Shown here piece by piece: positions 51,515-60,326 of a DNA stretch of 64,000 nucleotides. The notes under the pieces were generated by a model that was not told the origin of the DNA, ran no database searches, and was given only the letters and a program-made list of their open reading frames with translations. The position numbers and the translations under genes were made by a program. Origin of the DNA: Variovorax boronicumulans (GTDB lineage Bacteria; Pseudomonadota; Gammaproteobacteria; Burkholderiales; Burkholderiaceae_C); the NCBI RefSeq assembly GCF_030812215.1, contig NZ_JAUSSG010000006.1, positions 372,001 to 436,000 of the forward strand. The letters are read 5' to 3'. Every line of letters begins with the position of its first letter. Position 1 is the stretch's first letter.

Positions 51515-52459
51515 TCAGAAGACCGAGAGCCCCGTGCGCGTCACGAACAGCTCCAGTGCCTTCATGCCGAGCAGCGAGTTGCCGGTGCTGTCCAGTGCCG
51601 GCGACCAGACGCAGAGCGTGAGCTTGTCGGGCACGACCGCCACGATGCCGCCGCCCACGCCGCTCTTGCAGGGCAGGCCGATGGAGAACGCGACGTCGCC
51701 CGCGGCGTCGTAGGTGCCGCAGGTCAGCATCAGCGCGTTGATGCGCCGCGTCTGGCGCTCGCCGGTGATCTCGGGTTCGCCATCGATCGGATGCGCGCCG
51801 TCGCGGCACAGGAACGCCGCGGCGCGTGCGAGCTGGCGGCAACTCATCCGCAGCGAGCATTGGTGAAAGTAGGTGTCGAGCACCGTGCCGACGTTGTTGT
51901 CGATCTTGCCGAAGCTCTTCATGAAGTTCGCGAGCGCGACATTCCGGAAGCCCGTGTCTGCTTCGGACTTCGCCACCTCTTCGTCGAACGCAATCGGCTC
52001 CCCGCACAGGCCGCTCATCAGCGAGAGGATGTCCGCTTTCGCACTGCCGCCATTGGCTGCCGCCTGGCTCACCAGCCGGTCCGCCACTGCAATTGCGCCC
52101 GCATTGATGAACGGATTGCGCGGCTTGCCCTGTTCGTTTTCCAGCTGCACCAGCGAGTTGAACGGGTTGCCCGAGGGCTCGCGTCCGATGCGCTCCCACA
52201 GCGTGTCGCCCATGCGCTGCATCGCGAGCGTCAGCGTGAAGAGCTTGGAGACGCTCTGGATCGAGAACGGCACTTCGCCGTCGCCCGCGTACGCTTCTTC
52301 GCCACCGCAGGTGCGCAACGCGATGCCGAACTGCCGCGCATCGACACGGGCGAGCGCGGGGATGTAGCTGGCCACGGTGCCGCCCTGGCCGAGTTGCGGG
52401 CGCAGGGTGGCGACGATGTCGTCCAGGACGTGCTGGAAATTCATGACGGCCGCGCTCAT
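51515..52459 (-). CDS. glsA: Glutaminase
   Basis: 314 residues of the serine-dependent beta-lactamase-like glutaminase family (glutamine to glutamate and ammonia). The catalytic SxxK is S69-V-S-K72 (SIQSVSKLF), with Asn in NPFINAGAI, Tyr in DTYFHQCS and the C-terminal GGGIVAV loop. Start 52459 (M-S-A-A-V) overlaps the transporter stop as ATGA; ATG 52444 is an alternative. It is cotranscribed with the DMT transporter. Confidence 0.95.
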   Translation of the reverse strand: MSAAVMNFQHVLDDIVATLRPQLGQGGTVASYIPALARVDARQFGIALRTCGGEEAYAGDGEVPFSIQSVSKLFTLTLAMQRMGDTLWERIGREPSGNPFNSLVQLENEQGKPRNPFINAGAIAVADRLVSQAAANGGSAKADILSLMSGLCGEPIAFDEEVAKSEADTGFRNVALANFMKSFGKIDNNVGTVLDTYFHQCSLRMSCRQLARAAAFLCRDGAHPIDGEPEITGERQTRRINALMLTCGTYDAAGDVAFSIGLPCKSGVGGGIVAVVPDKLTLCVWSPALDSTGNSLLGMKALELFVTRTGLSVF

Positions 52460-53364
52460 GCGGTGCGCTGCGCCGCGGGGCGCCGGTTCACCAGCACGAT
52501 GCCGAGTGCGACGCCCGCGAGCGCCACCATCAGCTGCAGCGTCAGCGGCTCCTTCAGCAGCACCACGCCGAACACCAGTGCGAAGAGCGGCGTGAGAAAG
52601 GTGAAGGACGACATCTGCGTCGCCGGGTAGTGCCGCAGCAGCCACATCCAGGTGAGGTAGCTCGCGAACGCGCCGATCACCGTTTGCAGGCCGATCGAGG
52701 TCCAGGCCCAGGTCGAGTACGAGAAACGCCAGGTCTCGCCGAGCGCGAGCGACAGCAGCGGGCACACCGCCGCGGTTACCGCCACCTGGTAGAAGAGCGT
52801 TTTTTCCGCGCTGGCCGTGGCGAGCTTGGTGGTGCGCAGCGTCAGCGTGGTCAGGCCCCAGAGCATGCCGGCGGCGAGGCCCATCGCATCGCCGATGAGT
52901 TGCGACGAGCTCATGTGGCTGAAGCCTTCGCTGAACGCAAGCACCACGCCCGAGAACGCGATGAAGAGCCCGAGCCACTGGAAGCCGCGCAGGCGTTCCG
53001 CGGGCACCCAGCGCGGCAGCAGCAACGAGACCCAGAACGGCGCGGTGTACAGGAACACGGTGAGCCGCGAGGCGCTGGTGTGCTGCAGGCCGAGGTAGAT
53101 GCCGGCGAACTCGCCCGCGAAGAGCGCCCCGGCGAGCAGGCCGGGCCACAGCGTGCCGTCGCGGTTGAACAGCGGCACGCCGCGCGAGGCGCACCACAGC
53201 CACAGCAGCACGGTGGCGCCGATCATGCGGATCGAGGCCTGCCACATCGGCGGCACTTCGGTCACGGTCGTCTTGATGAGGATCTGCTGGAGGCCCCAGA
53301 ACGCGCAGCACGCGATGAGAAGGCCGATGGCGAGGGAGTCGAGATGGGTCTTGCGCTGGATCAT
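52456..53364 (-). CDS. EamA/DMT-family transporter
   Basis: 302 residues with ten predicted membrane helices in two EamA repeats (FWGLQQILIKT in the first, VIGAFASYLTWMWLL in the second). A likely metabolite exporter, possibly an amino-acid or glutamate-related efflux given the coupled glutaminase; the substrate is unknown. Confidence 0.88.
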   Translation of the reverse strand: MIQRKTHLDSLAIGLLIACCAFWGLQQILIKTTVTEVPPMWQASIRMIGATVLLWLWCASRGVPLFNRDGTLWPGLLAGALFAGEFAGIYLGLQHTSASRLTVFLYTAPFWVSLLLPRWVPAERLRGFQWLGLFIAFSGVVLAFSEGFSHMSSSQLIGDAMGLAAGMLWGLTTLTLRTTKLATASAEKTLFYQVAVTAAVCPLLSLALGETWRFSYSTWAWTSIGLQTVIGAFASYLTWMWLLRHYPATQMSSFTFLTPLFALVFGVVLLKEPLTLQLMVALAGVALGIVLVNRRPAAQRTA

Positions 53365-53461
53365 TCGGGGTCAGTCACATTCGATCACGGTCGGTAAGGG
53401 CGGAACTGCCGCCGAATTCATCCGATGATCGTACTGCGCCAACTTCCTGGCCCTTGTGGGG

Positions 53462-54415
53462 TCACTGCGCGAAGGCGTCCAGCGCCGGCAGCGGCGCCTG
53501 CCGCTCGAAGCGCCGCTCGATCGCCAGCAGCGCGGTCTCCAGGAACTGCAGGAACATGCCCATGGCCACCGCCGTGGTCTGGCCCGCGCGCTGGTAGAGG
53601 CAGCTGAACGAGCGCGCGCCCGCGTCGGCCAGCCCGGTCCACACGAGCGTGCCGCGTTCCACGTCCTCGGCCACGTTCTCCGGAATGAGAAAGCCGATGC
53701 CCGTGCCACCGGCCACCAGGCGGCGCACCATCGCGACCGAGCTGGTCTCCACCAGCGGGCGCACCTTGCGGTGCTCGCGGTGATCGATCTGGTCGACCAT
53801 CGCGCGCAGCTCGGTGTCGGGCGTCATGAGGATCAGCGGATGGTCCAGGCAGTCGCGCAGCCGCGGCAGCTTGCCCAGCGCCGCCAGCGGATGGCCCGGC
53901 GGCGTGACCAGGCCCAGGTGCTGCGGGAACGCGCGGATTTCCTCCACGCCGGGCGGCGGCTTGCGGCGCAGGCAGAAGCCGATGTCCGATTCGCCGTTGG
54001 CCACCCACTTCAGGATGTTCTCGCCGCTGCCCGACCGCACGCTGTAGGTCACGCCGGGGTAGTTCTTCATGGCCGCCTCGATGACCTCGGGCACCAGCTG
54101 CTCGGCCGACGAATGCGACACCGCGAGGTTGATGTGCCCGCGGCGCAGCGAGCGCAGGTCTTCTACCTGGGCCATGGCGTTGTCGAAGTCGCGCTGCCCG
54201 CGCCGCACGGCCGCCACCATGATCTCGCCCGCCGTGGTCAGCTGCATGCCGCGCGGTAGCCGGTCGAACAGCGGCGTGCCCACCTGCTCCTCGAGGTTGA
54301 GCACCTGCTGGTGCACGGCGGCGGCCGTGAGGTGCAGCGCCTCGGCGGCCTTGCGCACCGAGCCGCGGCGGGCCACTTCGTCGAAACAGCGGAAGGTCTG
54401 GGAGATGGCGCGCAT
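53462..54415 (-). CDS. LysR-family regulator divergent from the arylsulfotransferase-ABC operon
   Basis: 317 residues. Winged helix (EVARRGSVRKAAEALHLTAAAVHQQVLNLE) and a CysB/CbbR-like effector domain. It is divergent from the operon at 54529, and two GTACGAA sites lie between. It probably activates that operon. Confidence 0.9.
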   Translation of the reverse strand: MRAISQTFRCFDEVARRGSVRKAAEALHLTAAAVHQQVLNLEEQVGTPLFDRLPRGMQLTTAGEIMVAAVRRGQRDFDNAMAQVEDLRSLRRGHINLAVSHSSAEQLVPEVIEAAMKNYPGVTYSVRSGSGENILKWVANGESDIGFCLRRKPPPGVEEIRAFPQHLGLVTPPGHPLAALGKLPRLRDCLDHPLILMTPDTELRAMVDQIDHREHRKVRPLVETSSVAMVRRLVAGGTGIGFLIPENVAEDVERGTLVWTGLADAGARSFSCLYQRAGQTTAVAMGMFLQFLETALLAIERRFERQAPLPALDAFAQ

Positions 54416-54429
54416 GGTGCCGCGAAGTG

Positions 54430-54458
54430 TACGAATTTTCTATACGCACCGTACGAAA
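54430..54458. promoter_or_regulatory. Direct repeat/partial palindrome between LysR and arylsulfotransferase genes
   Basis: GTACGAA occurs at 54430-54436 and 54452-54458, 22 bp apart; TACG (54444) and CGTA (54451) form an internal inverted repeat. Suits a LysR-type site. Confidence 0.45.
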
Positions 54459-54528
54459 CAAACAGATTTTCCGGACGGGAGATGCGGCCTACATTCGCGC
54501 CATTCTTCAATCTCCCGAGGTTCGTTCC

Positions 54529-55659
54529 GTGAGCACCACCACCACCGTCGACCAGATCACCCAGCGCCGCCGCGGCACCGGTTTGATCGCCCACGACCCG
54601 GCGCGGAGCGCCGGCGGCTACACCCTGATCGCGCCGCAGACCGACGACGGCAACGTCTACCTGATCGACATCGAGGGCCGCGTCGCGCACCAATGGAAGA
54701 TGCCGGTGCGCCCGGGCCGCGCGGCCGTGATCCTTCCGAACGGCAACCTCGGCTACAACGGCAACCACGCGGATTCGCCCGAGATCTATGGCGCCTGGTC
54801 GCTGTGGCACGGCGGCGATTTCTACGAGGCCACGCCCGAAGGCGAGATCGTCTGGCGCTTCCAGGACCCGACGCACCACCACGACGCCCGCTGGCTCGAC
54901 AACGGCCACCTGCTGTACGCCGGCTGCGCGCCGGTGCCGCCCGGTTTTGCCGAGCGAGTACCGGGTGGCACGGCCCACGGCCCCGGTGAGCCGATGTATG
55001 GCGACGTGATCCGCGAGGTCGACCGCGACGGAAAACTCGTGTGGGAATGGAAGGCCTGGGAACACCTGGCGCCGGAAGACTTCCCCATCCACCCCGGCTT
55101 CGGCCGCACCCACTGGCCGCTGGTGAACGGCCTGGACGTGACGCGCGAGGGGCTGGTGCTGATGAGCCTGCGCACCACCTCGGGCATCGTGGGCATCGAC
55201 AAGGCGACGGGCGCCGTGAAGCTGCACATTCCGCCATCGGTGCTGTCGCACCAGCACGCGCCGGTCGCGCTGGCCAACGGCCATATTCTTGCTTTCGACA
55301 ACGGCAACTTCCGCACCGGCAAGCATGTGGCGTTCTCGCGCGTTCTCGAAATCGATCCGGCCTCCAACGAGGTCGTGTGGCAGTACGCGGACGAGCTGGT
55401 CAACGCCTTCTACACCGCCTACATGGGCAGCGCGCAGCGCCTGCCCAACGGCAACACGCACGTCACCGAGTCGGCCACGGGGCGTCTGTTCGAGGTCACG
55501 CCGGCCGGCGAGGTGGTGTGGGAGTACGTGATTCCCTGGTTTGCCGAATACCCCGACGAGGCCGCGCGCAAGTACGTGCCCGGCCGGCAGAACAGCGTGT
55601 TCCAGACCTTCCGCTACAGCGCGGCGCAACTTCCCTGGCTCAAGGTGTCCGCATCATGA
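54529..55659 (+). CDS. Arylsulfotransferase-family beta-propeller protein without signal peptide
   Basis: 376 residues with several propeller-blade motifs of the aryl-sulfate sulfotransferase family (LPNGNLGYNGN, LDNGHLLYAG, LANGHILAFDNGN, LPNGNTHVTES). Classical ASST transfers sulfuryl groups between phenols in the periplasm; this protein shows no signal peptide, so its location and activity are uncertain. GTG 54529 is the likely start. Its stop overlaps the binding-protein start (ATGA), tying it to an ABC importer. Confidence 0.83.
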   Translation: MSTTTTVDQITQRRRGTGLIAHDPARSAGGYTLIAPQTDDGNVYLIDIEGRVAHQWKMPVRPGRAAVILPNGNLGYNGNHADSPEIYGAWSLWHGGDFYEATPEGEIVWRFQDPTHHHDARWLDNGHLLYAGCAPVPPGFAERVPGGTAHGPGEPMYGDVIREVDRDGKLVWEWKAWEHLAPEDFPIHPGFGRTHWPLVNGLDVTREGLVLMSLRTTSGIVGIDKATGAVKLHIPPSVLSHQHAPVALANGHILAFDNGNFRTGKHVAFSRVLEIDPASNEVVWQYADELVNAFYTAYMGSAQRLPNGNTHVTESATGRLFEVTPAGEVVWEYVIPWFAEYPDEAARKYVPGRQNSVFQTFRYSAAQLPWLKVSAS

Positions 55660-56618
55660 TTTCTTCCGTTCTTCGCCGTCTGGCGCTTCCGCTGGCCATG
55701 GCGCTGCCGTTCGCGGCACAGGCCGCCGATGCGCCCCAACCCGTGCGCATCCTCAGCAACTGGTTCGCCCAGCCCGACCAGGCTGGCTACTGGCAGGCGC
55801 AACAAGACAAGCTCGGCAAGGAGGCCGGCATCGAGATCAGCGTGCTGCAGGGTGGCCCGAAGATCCAGACCATTCCGCAGGTGGCCTCGGGCCAGGCCGA
55901 GTTCGGCATCGGCAACGCCGACGACGTGCTGCTGGCCCGCCTGCGCGGCGCGCCGGTGCGCGCGGTGTTCGCGCACCTCGACTACGTGCCCTACACGCTG
56001 GTCTACCACGCCGATCCGGCCGTGAAGTCCATCGCCGACCTGCAGGGCCGCACCTTCGCGGTGAACATCGGCAACGCCTACTGGGAGTGGACGAAGAAGC
56101 AATACAAGCTCACGGGCACGCGCGAGATCCCGGTGAGCGGCGACCTGAGCCTGTTTCGCAACGACCCGAAAATGGTGCAGCAGGGCTACTCGCTCTTCCT
56201 GCCTGCGCGCATGGCCGCGGCCGGCGTGCAGGTGCAGCAGGTCACGCTGGCCTCGCTGGGCTACCGGCCGTACAACGTGCTCTTCACCACCGACGAGCTG
56301 ATCCGCAAGAACCCCGCGCTGGTGAAGGCCACCATCGCGGCGGTGCAGAAGGGCTGGGCCAACTACGTGCGCAACCCCTCGGGGCTCAAGCCGCTGATCA
56401 CCGGCATGAACAAGCAGATCGCGCCAGAGATCTACGACGCGGCCAACAAGGAAATGATCGAGACGCTGATCTCGCACGACCTCGGGCGCATCGGCTGCAT
56501 GACCGATGCGCGCTGGAGCGAGCTCGCGGGCCAGTTGCGCAGCGTGAACTTCCTGCCGGCGGGCTTCGACGCGAAGCAGGGCTACGACCGCACGCTGGTG
56601 CCGGGCTGCAACCCATGA
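55656..56618 (+). CDS. ABC transporter substrate-binding protein (NMT1/SsuA-like)
   Basis: 320 residues. Signal peptide (RRLALPLAMALPFAAQAADA, cleavage near residue 24) and a binding-protein fold beginning VRILSNWFAQPDQAGYW. The family transports sulfonates, taurine, nitrate or pyrimidine-type compounds. It overlaps both neighbours by ATGA, so transporter and sulfotransferase-like protein are coexpressed. Confidence 0.9.
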   Translation: MISSVLRRLALPLAMALPFAAQAADAPQPVRILSNWFAQPDQAGYWQAQQDKLGKEAGIEISVLQGGPKIQTIPQVASGQAEFGIGNADDVLLARLRGAPVRAVFAHLDYVPYTLVYHADPAVKSIADLQGRTFAVNIGNAYWEWTKKQYKLTGTREIPVSGDLSLFRNDPKMVQQGYSLFLPARMAAAGVQVQQVTLASLGYRPYNVLFTTDELIRKNPALVKATIAAVQKGWANYVRNPSGLKPLITGMNKQIAPEIYDAANKEMIETLISHDLGRIGCMTDARWSELAGQLRSVNFLPAGFDAKQGYDRTLVPGCNP

Positions 56619-57388
56619 GCGGGCAGGGCGTGGCCATCGGGCTGGAGGGCGTTTCCAAGCGCTTCGGTGCGGGCAGGGACGAAGGCCTGCAGGCGCTGGG
56701 CACGGTCGACCTGGCGCTTCGCCCGGGTGAGTTCGTCTCCATCGTCGGGCCCTCGGGCTGTGGCAAGTCGACGCTGCTGCGCATCATGGCGGGGCTCGTC
56801 GCGCCGAGCACCGGACGCTGCACGCGGCCGGATGGCATCGCGACCGCCTTCGTGTTCCAGGAGGCGGCGCTGTTGCCCTGGCGCACCGTGGAGCGCAATG
56901 CGCAACTGCTGATGGAACTCGAAGGCCACGCCCCCGCGGATTACCGCGCGCGCGCCGCCGAGGCACTGGCGCTGGTGGGGCTCGCGGGCTTCGAGAAGTC
57001 CTACCCGCACCAGCTCTCGGGCGGCATGCGCATGCGGCTGTCGCTGGCCCGTGCGCTGGCGCTGCGGCCCGGGTTGCTGCTGCTCGACGAGCCGTTGGCG
57101 GCGGTCGACGAACTCACGCGCGACGTGCTGCAGGAGGAGCTGTCGTCGCTGTGGCGGCAGGCCGGCTTCACCGGCGTGCTGGTGACGCACAACGTGCACG
57201 AGGCGGTGTACCTGTCGAACCGCGTGGTGGTGATGTCGCCGCGTCCGGGGCGCGTTCTCGACGTGATCGAGGTGCCTTTCGAATTCCCGCGCCAGCCCGA
57301 GCTGCGCGCCAGCGCGGGCTTTGCCGCGCTCACGGGACAGGTGACGGCGGTGCTGCGCGGGCAACATCGCGCAGAGGCCTCGGCTTGA
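56615..57388 (+). CDS. ABC transporter ATP-binding protein (SsuB/TauB-like)
   Basis: 257 residues: Walker A GPSGCGKST, Q-loop in FVFQEAALLPW, signature LSGGMRMRLSLARAL, Walker B LLLLDEPLAAVD and switch VLVTHNVHEA (His switch position filled). ATG 56615 overlaps the binding-protein stop. The permease starts 10 bp after it. Confidence 0.93.
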   Translation: MSGQGVAIGLEGVSKRFGAGRDEGLQALGTVDLALRPGEFVSIVGPSGCGKSTLLRIMAGLVAPSTGRCTRPDGIATAFVFQEAALLPWRTVERNAQLLMELEGHAPADYRARAAEALALVGLAGFEKSYPHQLSGGMRMRLSLARALALRPGLLLLDEPLAAVDELTRDVLQEELSSLWRQAGFTGVLVTHNVHEAVYLSNRVVVMSPRPGRVLDVIEVPFEFPRQPELRASAGFAALTGQVTAVLRGQHRAEASA

Positions 57389-57398
57389 GGGGAAGGCG

Positions 57399-58220
57399 AT
57401 GACCCGATCTGCTTCTTCTTCTCTTTCTTCATCTTCGGCCATGGCTTTCGCGCGCAACGCCGTTCCCGTGCTGGTGGTCGCGCTGCTCGCCATCGGCTTC
57501 TGGTGGCTGCTGAGCGCCACCGTCTACCAGGGCAAGGGCTATCTACTGCCGTCGCCGCAGGACGTGGCGGCGGCCACGGCCGAGAACGCCGCGGTGCTCG
57601 TGGGGGCGACGCTTTCCACGCTGAAGGAGGCGCTGCTCGGCTACGCGCTGGCCATCGTGCTCGGCATCGTGGGCGCGGCGGTGATGGCCCAGTCGCGGCT
57701 GCTGGAGCGCAGCCTGTATCCGTACGCGGTGCTGCTGCAGACCGTTCCGGTGGTGGCGATCGCGCCGCTCATCGTGCTCTGGTTCGGCTACAACGAACTG
57801 TCGGTGGTGATCGTGAGCTTCATCATGTCGCTGTTCCCCATCATCAACAACACGATGCTGGGCCTGCGCTCGACCTCGCGAAATCTTGCGGAGCTGTTCG
57901 CGCTGCACCGCGCGAGCGGGCTGGTGTCGTTCTGGAAGCTGCGCTTGCCCGGCGCGCTGCCGCACATCTTCGCGGGGCTGCGCATCTCGGCGGGGCTGTC
58001 GGTGATCGGCGCCATCGTGGGCGAATTCATCATCGGCTCGGGCAATGCCGAGGGCGGGCTCGGCGTGCAGATCGTGTTCGCGCAGGGCCGCATGTACACC
58101 GCGCTGCTGTTCGCGGAGGTGATTGCGGCGACGCTGCTGGGCTTCGTGTTCTTCCTGGTGGTGAGCGCGATCGGCCGGCTGCTCCTGCGGCACTGGCACG
58201 AGTCGGCACAGGGGGACTGA
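57399..58220 (+). CDS. ABC transporter permease (SsuC/TauC-like)
   Basis: 273 residues with about six membrane helices and the EAA loop NLAELFALHRASGLVSFWKLRLP. It completes a one-permease importer with the preceding SBP and ATPase. A Ser-rich N-terminus precedes MAF at residue 15, which could be an alternative start. Confidence 0.92.
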   Translation: MTRSASSSLSSSSAMAFARNAVPVLVVALLAIGFWWLLSATVYQGKGYLLPSPQDVAAATAENAAVLVGATLSTLKEALLGYALAIVLGIVGAAVMAQSRLLERSLYPYAVLLQTVPVVAIAPLIVLWFGYNELSVVIVSFIMSLFPIINNTMLGLRSTSRNLAELFALHRASGLVSFWKLRLPGALPHIFAGLRISAGLSVIGAIVGEFIIGSGNAEGGLGVQIVFAQGRMYTALLFAEVIAATLLGFVFFLVVSAIGRLLLRHWHESAQGD

Positions 58221-58241
58221 AAGAAGGGCGCCGTGCCGCGC

Positions 58242-58754
58242 TTACTTCGCGGCCACCGGGTAGGGCGGCTTGCCTCGCGTGCCGATCATCAGGTCGGGCA
58301 CGACAGTCTCCACATCGGGCACCGCGCGCGCGGCGCGTTCGAGCCGCTTGGCCAGTGCCGCGCTCGGCACGCAGCCTTGCAGGTAGACCCAGCGGCGCTG
58401 GACCATCACCCACACGCTGCCGCTGCGCACGCCCGGCACGGCCAGCAGCGCGGCGCGCACCTTGGGCGCGAGGGGCTTGTCGTAGCGATAGGCGTTGCTG
58501 TCGGTGCACTTGCCGGCGAGCCAGCAGCTGGTGCCGCGCTCCAGCCGCGAGTGGGTCTGGATGCGCCGTTCCTCGGCGGTATAGAACGGGCCCTCGGGCA
58601 CGGCGCAGGCCGCAAGGCCGCTGGACACCTGGAAGAACGGGTCGTCGAACCAGTTCTGCTTGAGTGCTCCCGCTGCGGCGTCCTGTGCCGGTTGCTGCGC
58701 TGCCGCGGCCTGCGCGGTCAGCAGCAGCACGGGCACGAGCGCAGCGGCGCGCAT
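58242..58754 (-). CDS. Exported BON-domain protein
   Basis: 170 residues. Signal peptide (LVPVLLLTAQAAAAQQ) and a C-terminal BON domain (VRAALLAVPGVRSGSVWV, VYLQGCVPSAALAKRLERAARAVPDVETVVPDL). BON domains bind membrane phospholipid; precise role unknown. Several Cys residues lie in the mature part. The ATG shares one base with the flavin reductase stop (TGATG). Confidence 0.84.
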   Translation of the reverse strand: MRAAALVPVLLLTAQAAAAQQPAQDAAAGALKQNWFDDPFFQVSSGLAACAVPEGPFYTAEERRIQTHSRLERGTSCWLAGKCTDSNAYRYDKPLAPKVRAALLAVPGVRSGSVWVMVQRRWVYLQGCVPSAALAKRLERAARAVPDVETVVPDLMIGTRGKPPYPVAAK

Positions 58755-59263
58755 CACAAGGGATGTTCCGTGTAGAAACGCCCGCCGTGGAACAAGAGCG
58801 GCGAGGCGCCTGCGTCGTGGGTGCAGCGCTCGACCTCGCCGACGAAGATCACATGGTCGCCTTCGTCGTAGCGGCTGCGGTTGAAGCACTCGAAGCTCGC
58901 CGCGGCGCCGACCAGCACCGGCGCGCCGCCGATGCCGCGGGTGAATTCCACATCCGCCCAGCGGTCGATGTTCTTGGTGGCGAAGCGCTCGGCCAGCTGC
59001 TTCTGGCTCGCGGCCAGGATATTGACGGCGTAGTGCGAGCCGGTGCTGAGCGCGGGCATCGACCCCGCCGCGCGGGCCAGGCTCCACAACACCAGCGGCG
59101 GCGTGAGCGAGACCGAATTGAAGGAATTGGCCGTAAGGCCGACCAGCGTGCCGTCGGCTGCGCACGCGGTGACGATGGTCACGCCCGTGGCGAACATGCC
59201 GAGCGCTTCCCGGAACTCGTCGGGCGAAAAGGTGGGCGGCTGGGCCCGGCGGGGAGTGGTCAC
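58754..59263 (-). CDS. Flavin reductase-like protein (FMN-binding split barrel)
   Basis: 169 residues. Motifs of NAD(P)H:FMN oxidoreductases: MFATGVTIVTA, TANSFNSVSLTPPLVLWSLA and the C-terminal FHGGRFY. Such enzymes feed FMNH2 to two-component monooxygenases, for example sulfonate desulfonation, but no partner monooxygenase is adjacent. The start is GTG 59263 (V-T-T-P-R-R). Coupled to the BON gene. Confidence 0.87.
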   Translation of the reverse strand: MTTPRRAQPPTFSPDEFREALGMFATGVTIVTACAADGTLVGLTANSFNSVSLTPPLVLWSLARAAGSMPALSTGSHYAVNILAASQKQLAERFATKNIDRWADVEFTRGIGGAPVLVGAAASFECFNRSRYDEGDHVIFVGEVERCTHDAGASPLLFHGGRFYTEHPL

Positions 59264-59304
59264 GAAAGAGGCTGGGCGATGGTCGACTGGGAGACCATTT
59301 TGGC

Positions 59305-60216
59305 TCAGCCCCCGGCGGACCGCTTGAGCGGTCCCATCAACTCTGTCACGAGGCGGGTATAGACGGTGGCGGCGGCCGAGGGCGTGCGGCCCGCGAGCGT
59401 CACCAGGCTGTAGTGCGTCTGCATGCGGGCGAAGCCGGCGATCGGCAGGGGCACGAGGGCTTCGGTGTCGGTGTTCAGGGCGGGCGCATGCGGCGCGAGG
59501 ATCACCGCGTCGGCGGTGAGGGCAAGGTGGCGCAGCGCGCCCGCATCGTCGCAGGTGACGGTGAACACGCCGCGGTCGTCGCGCGGGACCTGGCGGTCGA
59601 AATGCGCAGCCACTTCGGCGGGCAGGTTGGGGCCGGCCATGGGATAGGCCATGGCCTTTTCCAGCGTCACCTGCTTCAGTCGGCGCAGCGGGTGCTTCGG
59701 CTGCACGAAGAACGACACCGGCAGGTCGGGCAGGCGCGCGAGCTTCAGGCCGGGCTGCTTCTTCAGGTCGCGCGTGTCGGCGATGAACAGGTCCAGCTGC
59801 CGCCGGTGCAGGCGTTCGCCGAGCGTGACGGTGTCGGCCACCTCCATGCGCATGAGGAGTTGCGGGTGGCGTTGCGCCATCAGTGACAGAGCCATGCGCC
59901 CGAGCGTGCTGGCCGCGAAGGGGCCGAGCCCCACGGCGAGGCTGCCGATGGCCAGGCCTTCGAGCTGAAGCACGTCGCGCTGGATCTGCTGCGCATCGGC
60001 CAGGAGCTCGCGGGCGCGGGTGAGCACCAGTTCGCCCGCCTGCGTGAAGCGCACGGTGCCGTAGGCCCGGTCGACCAGGCGGGCCTGCAGGTTGTCTTCG
60101 AGGGTGTCGATGCTGCGCGAGAGCGCGGGTTGCGACAGATGCACGGCCTGCGCTGCGCGGCCGAAGCTGCCTTGCTCGGCAAGTGCGACGAGGTGCTGGA
60201 GCTGGCGCAGCTGCAT
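59305..60216 (-). CDS. LysR-family regulator divergent from the alkylsulfatase gene
   Basis: 303 residues: winged helix (AEQGSFGRAAQAVHLSQPALSRSIDTLE) and effector domain. It is divergent from the sulfatase gene (110 bp apart), whose expression it probably controls, and lies 41 bp before the flavin reductase gene on the same strand. Confidence 0.9.
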   Translation of the reverse strand: MQLRQLQHLVALAEQGSFGRAAQAVHLSQPALSRSIDTLEDNLQARLVDRAYGTVRFTQAGELVLTRARELLADAQQIQRDVLQLEGLAIGSLAVGLGPFAASTLGRMALSLMAQRHPQLLMRMEVADTVTLGERLHRRQLDLFIADTRDLKKQPGLKLARLPDLPVSFFVQPKHPLRRLKQVTLEKAMAYPMAGPNLPAEVAAHFDRQVPRDDRGVFTVTCDDAGALRHLALTADAVILAPHAPALNTDTEALVPLPIAGFARMQTHYSLVTLAGRTPSAAATVYTRLVTELMGPLKRSAGG

Positions 60217-60326
60217 TTTGCGTTTTCCGTAAAAAGGAACAGCATATTTTGCATTTGTAATTGCTTCGGGCGGTTCGGAAAATCGCGCCTCGTTCCTCCT
60301 GCTTCACCGAAGACAAAGAGACATCG

